The notes beneath the pieces are model-generated. The model had not been told where the DNA came from. It saw only the letters and a list, made by a program, of their open reading frames with translations, and made no database searches. The position numbers were made by a program, and so were the translations under genes. From the NCBI GenBank assembly GCA_000328365.1, contig KB309013.1, positions 67,034 through 131,033 on the forward strand: DNA of 64,000 nucleotides, in the 5' to 3' direction. Within the stretch, counting starts at the first letter, position 1, and each line of letters begins with the position of its first letter. Origin of the DNA: Capitella teleta. Its lineage: Eukaryota > Annelida > Polychaeta > Capitellidae. This document shows, piece after piece, positions 24,500 through 34,467 of this stretch.

Positions 24500-27400
24500 A
24501 AACATGATGCCCGCCTGCCGAAGATATCTGACTACTATCAGGATTGCGAAACCGAGCGGATCATCCGTTGCTTCATGAGAAGCAAAAAGTCGCAATTATG
24601 AATTTAACATAATTTATGTTAATGCTTCGTACCTATGATCGCCGAATAAGCGACACAGAATCGCCGCCAGGTGAGAATTGCAGCGAAATATCGCGCCATT
24701 CTTTTGATCAGACGCGTGTAGCCGCTGTGATATAGATTTCAGCCGAATGTAGACACTGCATAATTTCCAACGACATTCAATTGCAAAGCAATACGCATGC
24801 GTAGGAATTGATATCCGCTCCCAATCCGCATCGCGCATGCGCCATCACAGCGAACGTCCGCCGTCGGGTGCAAAGGTCACGTGACTACTTTGGCGCCATT
24901 TTTGTAGGATTTGTTGGGATCGTGAAGGGCTGAATCGCGGATCTGATGCTCCGTGACCTATCCCTGGCCCTAAAAACCGGACCGGGAAAGAGACGGCGCG
25001 GAAAAATTGACAAGTGCCAGCCGGATTATAAACATGACACTAATCCGGACGCATTTGTTTTTCGGATTTTTGGTTATTGTCTGGGATTATTTTGGTTTTT
25101 AATGAACGTGTGAAATCCATTTCGATCAAACACGATCACCGCAGCGAAGGGACCGGTTTTTATTGCCGGTGGAACAAGAGGGAAGGTCGTTTTATTGGGA
25201 ATTGGGCGAATTTATTGAATAATAAAGATTGCGACTTCGTTTACAATGCATCATTGGTTGGACACCCTACAGATATGCTCACTGGAGCAGCACCAAACAT
25301 CGTTATGTCATATTGAATGATGTACACATGTAGTCATTACAATGTAGTATATATGCGTTTGCTTTGTTCTTTCGTATTAATGCCATAGCTTTGTGTAATC
25401 TCGAATTTCATTGCACGCTCTTGCTCACAATATACTGTGATTTTGGTTAATTTCAGAGAGCCCTGTTTATATATCACGTGTTATTTAACTAATCTTTCCC
25501 GTAACAGAGAAACGCCATTCCATTTTCCCTAACAGAACACAGGAACATCTCCAAGACGTGAAGCAGAAGGGGGCGTGGCCAGCGCCGCACTCTCCCTCCC
25601 CCTTCGTCTACAGCCCCAGGGGTTTCTTACCCCCTCCCCCCTCCCAACCCCGCGTGTTCGCTTCCTTCCATCTTCGGCGTGTTCCGGAAGCTGTTGCCAT
25701 GGAAACCCGAATGGAGCGGCAGTATTAACAAAAGCGCCAATAACCGGTTCTTCTGATCTCGGCCGGCACCCCTATTTCCTATCCGCCACTTCCCGACGCA
25801 ACGAACCCCCGTCGCGCCCTTCTTTTGGTCGACATTGATCCCGCTTTCTTCGTCGTTAGGGCTCGCTATCACGCGAAGCTGCGTCGTTATGCGGCTATAA
25901 ATCACCATGGTAACATAGTGCCGTGACGGATAGTGGTGGCGCCGACCAATTAACGCAAGAGACGTGCATCACGTGATCGCCACGTTGCACAAAAGCTTCT
26001 TATGTCAGAAATGACGCTTGTATCGAACAGCGCGCGAAATCGACGAGCACTTCGCCTGTTGCTCGACGCGAATGGCGCGAAATGCACACAAAAGGGCGGG
26101 AAAACCATTCATGCGAAGCGCGCTTCTGTTTGTGACTCCGCGCTTCGTATACGAGTGAATAGCGACGACAGTCCGGGTTACCTGCGAATTAATCAACTAA
26201 TTAGCGGAAATGGCGCTGCCATGACACCGTCTGATGTAAGCTTCGTTACAACGGAACTTTTGCATTAAATTCTTAGATCTTTTTTGCTGCATAAACCAAT
26301 CATCAACAGGAATATATATGGGACTATTTTTCCTCTGTTTGACTGACGTTGTTGCGTTTGGTTCGCCCGCGGATGCTTCTGTAGGTCTTGGGTGACATAG
26401 GCTGAGATCCTATTGCGCCTTCTCCTTTTAAAGCCCTGTCAATTTGATGCCGCCCTTTATACATCAATGGACAAACATTACCCACAACAACTCCTTTCAT
26501 TCGCGAACACATCAAACACCTTCACCCCCACGTGTGAGCATAAACCACACATAAACCAATGATGGTGTACGCATATGTTAATGACGTCACAATAAAATGT
26601 GTACACATGTTTTCGTTCTTGTAGCTCGTGGCAGTGGGGTTCGACTGTAGATGTCTTCACATGCACTGCTTCTAAACCGACGTCTAATGAAGGCGGGTAA
26701 TAGGAGCGAAACAGGAAGATGGACTGATGGATTTCTGGAAACACAAGATTTTCAATGGCTGCCTCCCGATTCAGCTCTTAAAGAGGGCGAAGCTTCGTTG
26801 AAACAGTGCATTTTTTGAGTTGTTTGTTTTCACAATCAATCGACGGTTCCGCGTTAATCAAGTGTTTGCTTTTTTTTAAATAATAATTTTGACAGCAATA
26901 AAGATTGACTTATTGATTGTGTGAGAGGCGAGTGCCGTCATCGTACGTGGTGCACAATTTCTCATGACGCCATTCATATTCGATCGCGCATTGCTCTGCT
27001 CTTGATGGGATTAAAACATCAGCGGCTATCTCATTACGAAATCTGGATCGGTTAAACGGACGGGGTCCTCGCGGACAATACGCTTAATGCCTGAATCATG
27101 TTGCTATCACCCTCCATCTTGCCTGACGGGTCACGTGATGCTTAATAGCGGAGCCCCCTAGCGGCCGAGCGACAATGCCACCGTCCACGCATGCGCAAAG
27201 CTCATCATTCATCACGTGACCAGCGGAAATGACGACTGCGCATGCTCATCAATGAAGTGATCATGATGCTGAATAGGTCGTTAATGATGCCTGCCTTAAT
27301 TAAACAGTTCATTACATGCATCGTGCGCAGTACATGATTTACATGCACTGAATGGCTGTCACTGCATTTGTCAATCTCGTTCGAGATGCATCTCTCTCCC

Positions 27401-28100
27401 TTTATAAAAATTAACGAGCGATGAAATTAAACTTGCTCGGTCGGTCAAACACGTACAGGGGGGTAGGCCTGAGATATAATTCTGTATGTGCCCTGGATGT
27501 GTCTCTACACTTACCTTCACCTAAGGAGGTAAACGTTAGATTTGTGAGCAAAATTAGTTCCAGACCCAGTTCATAGCGTCCAATCTAGTCCCCCATCCAG
27601 GTAAATAAAATCTTAATTACACATACGATATACCACATACGAAACTCGCATTTCAAACTAACGGATGTTGCACGTAATATGTTTCCATCCCAGTTAACAG
27701 ACCACAGAACCCTAACAAATAAACCTGGCCTTCCTTCGGTTTACAGCATCCCTCCCTCCCCCTTCCCCTGTCTAACCTCGGACGCCAAAAAGCATACGTG
27801 ACCGGGGGCCATGATGACTCGTTAACGCAGCCCTCCGTCATCCCTTTCCCTGATTCCGCGCAGACCAAGCAGCCATTTACCCTTGCACCGTGATTTTCCC
27901 CACGCATCCGCCGGCGTACCTTGCGACTAGCGGCCTCCTTCCTGCGAGAAAATTGTCCGAAATTGACCGGCTCATTTCGGGCATTAGGGGCCGGGAAAGA
28001 GGGAGGCGATTTCGTCCTGCGAGGGAGGAAAGATGGAATGAACATCGGGGGTAAAATGTACATGTAACGTATGTATGGATTAGGCACCATGATAATTACA
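24500..28100. other. Convergent-gene spacer, middle part; CpG- and motif-rich, no gene proven
   Basis: Contains patches rich in CpG, GCGCATGCGC-type (NRF1) strings, and short ORFs on both strands without domains. ORFs at 25575-25838 and on the minus strand at 27653-28315 are compositional. Confidence 0.4.
27151..27170 (-). promoter_or_regulatory. CTCF-like motif (reverse orientation)
   Basis: On the minus strand this reads GCTCGGCCGCTAGGGGGCTC, sharing GCCGCTAGGGGGC with the 24145-24163 site but in the opposite orientation. Confidence 0.4.
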
Positions 28101-28106
28101 TAGCCT

Positions 28107-28108
<2 letters not shown>

Positions 28109-28196
<88 letters not shown>

Positions 28197-28210
28197 TGTG
28201 TGTGTGTGTG

Positions 28211-28287
<77 letters not shown>
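28109..28287. repeat. (TG)n microsatellite
   Basis: About 180 bp of nearly pure TG, interrupted by AGGG and TATG variants. The Cys-Val and His-Thr open frames on both strands are repeat artefacts. Confidence 0.97.
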
Positions 28288-28288
<1 letters not shown>

Positions 28289-28519
28289 GTACACGCATGC
28301 GTCCGAAATGGACACTTACTGCGAAGGGGGAGATGTTCATTTCGTGCATAAATTGAATTCAGTGTTAGTTGGACAAAGAAGCGTCTTCCCTTCGACACAC
28401 CCCACACCAGATAAAAACCGCGCTTTCATTGGCTGAATATTCATGCAACACCCACAACAACAAAAGAGGGGAAATTGAGCGTCGCTTCGTATCAGATAAC
28501 GTCCGGTTACCATGGCGAC

Positions 28520-29700
28520 AGTTTCCTGTCTCTTGTGGGTTTATAACACAACCGCTCAATGGACACTCAACACAATCAGACCGACACGCCAGCCAGCCAG
28601 TTAGCCAGAAATTTAGCCAATTTAGCCTGTTAGCCAACCAACCAACCTGGCATTTATTTCATGTTACTCAAAAAATCATAAAAAGTGTCAATATTCAATC
28701 TCGAGGGATAATTCTGTCAGTGAAGCCTTTCGCTGTCAATCTCGCCATCCCACTTTGACCTCTCAGCTTGACCTTTGAACCACAAGGTCATCCCCTTCTG
28801 TCTCAGCATGTTTCTGACCAGGAACAATGCGTTTCATGGCTGGTTTGGTTTTATTGTTGTTTAACCGTCTCCTCCATTTAACACGGATTAAGTGAAGCGA
28901 GGCGACGCTGTTTGGCGTGTCACTCGCTTAATTATCCCATTATTTCACCGAGGGAAATGTGTAATTAGCTCTGCATTTTATAATTCGCTTGATGAGGTCG
29001 TTTTGGTGGCCAACTTCCAGAAAGGTGAGTATTTTGATTGATTTGCCTCATTTGCAGGTGCGTGCACGTGCTGAGTGCAAAGGTCACGAGCAGAGAGCGA
29101 GAGAGAGATGAGAGAGCCATTGCATATCAACTGTATCCGCAATAGAGGATATCTGCTATCTGTAGCTTCGATGTGTCAAGTCGTCTAGCAGGGCGCACAC
29201 GGACGCTGCTCAAAGCATTGAAGAAATCCTTCTTCTGGGGAAGTCATTAAAAAAGATACAGGTGATTTATGAGTAAAATGTTATGGCGAATATGTTGCAT
29301 CAGGTCTGTGGCTGCAAATATGCATGTACATTAAACAATGTATACCTTGATCCTAGTGTACATATCATATGTATAATATTATACAGCTCATAATGTCATG
29401 TCATTGATATTGTATTCGTACCTGAAACAGTATACGTGCCTGGATGGGAATAGAATTGAAGAAAGCATTGTTGCTCTTTTCGTAAACTGGTACAATTGAC
29501 GCTTTCTTTTGTTGTGTGTTGTATCGGTCTTCCTCTTAATTGGTTGCTCGTATCTGATATTGTATCTACTCAGTGCGAACACATTTTGTTATCACTGCAA
29601 AGGGAAGATTACGACAGACGGAATATATGCATTGTTTTCCTTCTCTATGACAATGATGTACACCAAATCGATACCTATTTGCCGCACGCCTTATCGCTAA
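28520..29700. other. Spacer, no gene seen
   Basis: AT-rich sequence with no recognisable coding or repeat structure beyond short runs such as (CCAG)n near 28590. Confidence 0.4.
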
Positions 29701-29712
29701 TTATGTAAACTG

Positions 29713-30060
29713 TTTTTTTTTTTTTTTTTTTTTTTTGATTTCTATAGTAATTATAAACATGACAAGAATGAGAATAAGATCAAGATCAAGAACAAAAATA
29801 AAAATAAAAATAAAAATAAAAATAAAAATAAAAATAAAAATAAAAATAAAAATAAAAATAAAAATAAAAATAAAAATAAAAATAAAAATAAAAATAAAAA
29901 TAAAAACAAAAATAAAAATAAAAACAAAAACAAAAACAAAAACAAAATAAAAATAAAAGTAAAAATAAAAGTAAAAGTAAAAATAAAAGTAAAGTAAAAG
30001 TAAAAACAAAAATAAAGATAACGATAAAGAGGGGGAAAAAAAATAAATAAATAAATAAGA
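29713..30060. repeat. (AAAAAT)n hexanucleotide microsatellite with flanking poly(T)
   Basis: A T run at 29713-29736 precedes a long AAAAAT array (about 29790-29935). This grades into AAAAAC and AAAAGT variants and then (AAAT)n. The Lys-Ile and Phe-Leu frames are artefacts of the repeat. Confidence 0.95.
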
Positions 30061-30434
30061 ATAAAGTGATAAATAATAGATAGTGATTATTATTGGGTAA
30101 CGTTTATTGTATGCAGCTGAAATTGTAAATCATCTTGAATTTTGGAATGTACACATCGGAAGAATTGTCCGCTGAACGTCGAGTGATGTCGATGGTTTTA
30201 ATTCCATCGTGACCCTGATTGGATAATTGCTCAATATACCGTTGTTCCAATGCATCGCGAATCCGGTTGTTCAGGAAGTGAATATCAGCAATAGGAAAGC
30301 GGTGCTTCCACACACTCCAACAGTCTTCTATAGTAATGGACATTTGGAATGCGCACTCATGTTAACCAATCAGCGCTCTCTGTCGCATCGCTTTGCTTGA
30401 TATATTGTGACCGCTATATAATTAATTCATTGTA

Positions 30435-31155
30435 AAGGGATGGGGAACTGAATTTTAAGTGATGTTCTATTGACTCATAGCACCAATTGATAGCATTCCG
30501 TGCCAAAAACACCATGCCTGGATGCAAGCGTAAGGAAATAATCCATTATGTAAGGAAATAATGCTCAATATCGGGGTTAGCATTGGGCCTATGGGAGAAT
30601 GGCTTCCATTACGAAGTATAGGAGGCAAACGTCAGATGAAGGCTTGCCGTGATTGGTCCCGTTTCCCTCGTGAAGCTATCGATTTCAGCCAATCAGAGCA
30701 GAGCATCTTCGCCATAAAAGGACATCTTTGTTTTTACGAAACGAAAGCGCATGCGTGGTGCACTCTGGCTGACCTTTTTACTGTTTCAGGATGAGAAACA
30801 TGGTAGGTGTCCTAAAAAATCGCTTGTTAAAATAAGAGAAATATCGAATTTTTTTTAGTATTTTTTTTTTTGCCTGACTGATGGCAAAATGATTATTCTA
30901 TCTATTTCCGAAAATAAAAGAAAACAAAAAATATCCAGGGGTTTAGTCACAGGACACGCTGATATGACGAGGCCCATTGTAAAAGATGGGGAACTCAGTG
31001 TTTCATCACAGCGACTGACGTCACGCCTAATTAGCATTATATCTCCCGCGAAATCGTTAACAATGATATTCCTTGTGTGGGCCAGGCATAAGAATCATTT
31101 TTTTGTGCATCAAATAACGACTCAAAGTCCATTTTCAACCAGTTCTCTCTCCCTT
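30435..31155. mobile_element. Non-autonomous DNA transposon (MITE family M1), copy 1
   Basis: Starts AAGGGATGGGGAACTG and ends CAGTTCTCTCTCCCTT, imperfect inverted repeats of about 16-20 bp, with TA on both outer sides. It is nearly identical over its length to 59494-60180. This copy has a short internal duplication of TAAGGAAATAAT. No transposase frame is present. The interior carries an inverted pair of CCAAT boxes and CATAAAAGG (see findings). Confidence 0.85.
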
Positions 31156-33480
31156 TAAGTATATAACACTTCCAACAGATTACTTTGCATATGTATATTT
31201 CATCATATACACATATTCAAAAATATCCAAGCCTTCATTCGTCATCCAAATGTTGCGTTTTCGGCAGCTTTAAGCGCAGCACCGGAGAAATCTCTCATCA
31301 TCATCTTCAGGCCGAAATGAAACCAAACATAAATGCTCGCAGAAGTTACTTTCAAGTTGATCTCGAAATGGAGATCAATTTCAGTTGCACTGTGACTTTG
31401 TGAGTGCACGTGTACTTGCAACACACAATCGCTTTCAATCTCTTTCATGATTCCGCTCAGAGCAGCCACTGAACGACCCTCTGAGCCTCATTCTGACAGT
31501 TTGCAATTCACACTTTTGTGAAGTTCAGAGAAATCATTTTGTGGATGCAATTTGATCCCGGCATGTTGACTTCTATAACTTCTTAAAGCACTCCTCCGCC
31601 AAGTCGTGACCTCTACGCCAAACGTAAACCCCAGAGGTCAAAGCGGGATCGGACATTGAACCCTGGGCGCACGTGGCGCCACAGTGCGGCCATTTGGATC
31701 TTGTAAACACAGCATTGATCTCAGGTCGATCAGAAACTGCCCCAAACGTGACCAGCCATGCGAATACGACACGCCGACGTCGACATCCATTTCTGCGCGT
31801 GCGCAACAATGGCAAGCCACGCGCGCGCTTCCGGTCAGCAGGGCGCATGCGCGTCACGCCTGCCGAAATGGATCCGCTCATTTACTCATCGCCCGAAGGC
31901 GGCGCGTCGCCCGAAGATCGTGTTTCTGGCGACGCAGAGTGGTTCAGGGAACGTCGACGATGAGATTGGCAAACATGCGATTTCAAAAGATGGCAAACGT
32001 AGGAACTCAATCGCCACGGCATCCAACAGAAGTCTTTTGTGCCCAAGGCTCAAATGGGCAAATATGCCAGTTCATTAAGATCGCTTTTTAACTGGTCATT
32101 ACAACCGGGAAGTGATGATATTAAAATTTGTCAATTTCATCGAGCAACAGTGGAAAGAAATCCACAAATAAATCCGCATCACGAATGGATAAAGTTGTAC
32201 TTGTATCGACATTCAGATGCAAATTATGAGTGAGTATATAAATCATATTATGTTCCCTGGCTGACATGGACGCTTTTCATCATCTGTATCACCGTTATCA
32301 TCGTCGTCATCATCATTTACTTGCCCCCCCTCATCCCCCTTTCCATCTCGAACTCCCCATCGACCCCTCCACGATGCATGCGATCTGGATGGAAACATTC
32401 AATTACCCAACGAAATCGACGCACTCTAATTACACCTCTGTTGACAATTAAAGCTCAGGCGAAATGTGTACAATTAAGTTATTAATCTGCGCACTGCTTT
32501 TTTCTTGCAGCTCTTCTGGATCACTGCGTGTTTGTGCGTGTGCAATTCCTCCGCGTGCAGCGGGGAGTCGAATAATATTGCGCGAGGAGAAAGAGTTCTG
32601 CCTCGCGGGGGAGCTTTGCACTGAAACTTTTGATGCAACTTTTAATAACAAAGGCTTTTCGTTGTTGTACGCCCCTCTCTTGGGCGGAGATCGAGGAGGT
32701 GTCGTTAATGATGGAAGCGGCTTTTGTAGGAGGATTCTTCCGCCCGTCTCCCTTCCACGAGTCATTGAAATAAAAGATTTCATCAAAGAAAAATAGCAAG
32801 ATGCTAAGAATAATGGAGTGAAAGCAGCTCGACGTGGTGCCTCCATGATCGGCTGATAATTGCACACGCGAGAGGGTTGGGCAAAATCCCGGGATCGGTC
32901 CTTGCTGCATTGTCCCAGTGTGCGTGAAATAACAGCAACGTGCAAGCGCGTGCATCAATCATGGCATGCACATGTTCTTTATTCACTGGTCGCTATACGG
33001 AATAGAAGTTATATGATCAGGGAACCAGTGAAGTCTTTTTATGCGATGTAAATCTTGTTAATCTCGTGAGTTTTTACCAGATACACCATGTACCGTTATA
33101 TTATACACGTGCACCAATTGAACTCGTAGCGTTGCGGTGCCGTATACAATAGGGTGGGCTTAAAGCCCGTGGCATGCATGCACCGCTAATGTCAATCAAA
33201 GCACTGATTGACCGTGTCAATACCGCGTGACCTTATTGACCTTCGCTTTTGCGTCGTGACGTAACCACCAATAAACTGTGCTACATAATATCGCCAAATG
33301 GAGAACGACATTGGCGTGTGACGTCACCAGAGTCCAGATTTCTTGATTTGGATTCAATGTTATTTTGGCGACCAATATACACAGCGTGTCACGTGGTTGT
33401 CACGTGGGGACGCCATGTTTATTTTGCAACACATGCAGATGCCATTCAAAAGTGTTACTTAACTTAATCAACATCACATC
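31156..33480. other. Convergent-gene spacer, right part; no gene proven
   Basis: A CpG-rich patch at 31640-31970 has overlapping open frames, including a 38-codon frame from 31848. At 32464-32796 a 110-residue frame opens with a signal-peptide-like stretch (MCTIKLLICALLFS). Neither has a recognised domain or a convincing splice partner. Confidence 0.4.
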
Positions 33481-33514
33481 AGAAGAAAACACACAATATT
33501 ATATATTTTATGTT

Positions 33515-33520
33515 TTTATT
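33515..33520 (-). terminator. Candidate poly(A) signal of gene B
   Basis: AATAAA on the minus strand, about 950 bases past the stop of gene B. Another occurs at 33418-33423. The choice is uncertain. Confidence 0.4.
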
Positions 33521-34066
33521 CGTCATTGTCATCATTGGGAAAAAAAGCGTAAAAATAAAAGAATTCGCGCGCTTGAGGCTCCGCCTCACATAAAAATAAT
33601 ACATTGGTAAAAATTGCAATAAAAACTGAATAAATTAACTAAATTAAGAACGAATTTTTGATCATTTTCATGTTGACATGGTGATGACATAAATAAATAA
33701 AAACATTGCTCCTTTCTGACTAGAAAAGTTGAAAAAATGACTAGAGATTCCATTTCATCGTTTGAAAGCGAAAACAAACAGATTTCTTTGTACACAATAC
33801 ATTGATGTCGTTTGTGTACAACATACATTCATTGCACAGCAGCAGCAGCTGGAATGGCATGGAAAGGGAAAATGAAAGAAAAGAAAGGGAAAAATGAAAA
33901 GAAAAAAAAAAAATGAAAAGAAAATGAAATTCATGTTAGGATAACATTATAGCTTATTCTGTGTATATAATTATGCTATGTACAAATGGACGAATTTTCA
34001 ATAAAAAATCCAACAATTGATAATGTGAACTTTGATCAATCATCCGAGCCTTTTTGAATAGACACT

Positions 34067-34202
34067 TTGAACCTCGTTTTTCCGGAAACCTAAACTTGTA
34101 GAAAGCCGGATTAATTGAAATCGTTTTGTTTTCCGAGATTCGAAAAGACCGGAGAGGGAATATTCCGGATAATATGAACGATGTCGGTTAAACGAGGTTC
34201 AA
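34067..34202. mobile_element. Short MITE with TTGAACCTCGTTT inverted repeats (136 bp)
   Basis: The left end TTGAACCTCGTTTTTCCGG mirrors the right end CGGTTAAACGAGGTTCAA. The termini resemble pogo/Tigger-like elements. It lies in the 3' UTR or downstream region of gene B, and could have been transcribed with it. Confidence 0.6.
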
Positions 34203-34467
34203 TTGAAGCCAATCAATATTTACAAACACGACTGTACAGAAAAACAAACGCTGACTAACTGAACTTCCAACCTGAAATTGTTCTCTTCCTCCCTCGCCAA
34301 GAAAAAAAAAAAAAAAATAAATAAAAATTAAAATAAAATAAAATAAAATACAAAAGAAGAAGTGAAAAATGTCAGGAACATATCCAAAAATACCTAAGAG
34401 TGATATAAATATAATTTCCTCTTATTTACAAGTCAGTAAGAGTTGATGAATATGCATAACTACTGGG

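Noticed and set aside
25515-25838. Open frames after a CCCTAACAG acceptor, Pro/Ser-rich
   Set aside because: Open in more than one frame through C-rich composition, with no homology; joining to the 23994 segment gives an immediate stop.
27653-28436. Long frames of 72-220 codons on both strands (His-Thr or Cys-Val repeats)
   Set aside because: They are translations of the (TG)n microsatellite and its flanks.
29701-30009. Frames of 64-102 codons (Phe-Leu/Lys-Ile repeats)
   Set aside because: They are products of the AAAAAT hexanucleotide repeat.
32448-32958. Minus-strand frames of 145 and 165 codons
   Set aside because: They overlap in two frames, with no domain or splice support; likely chance in GC-richer sequence.
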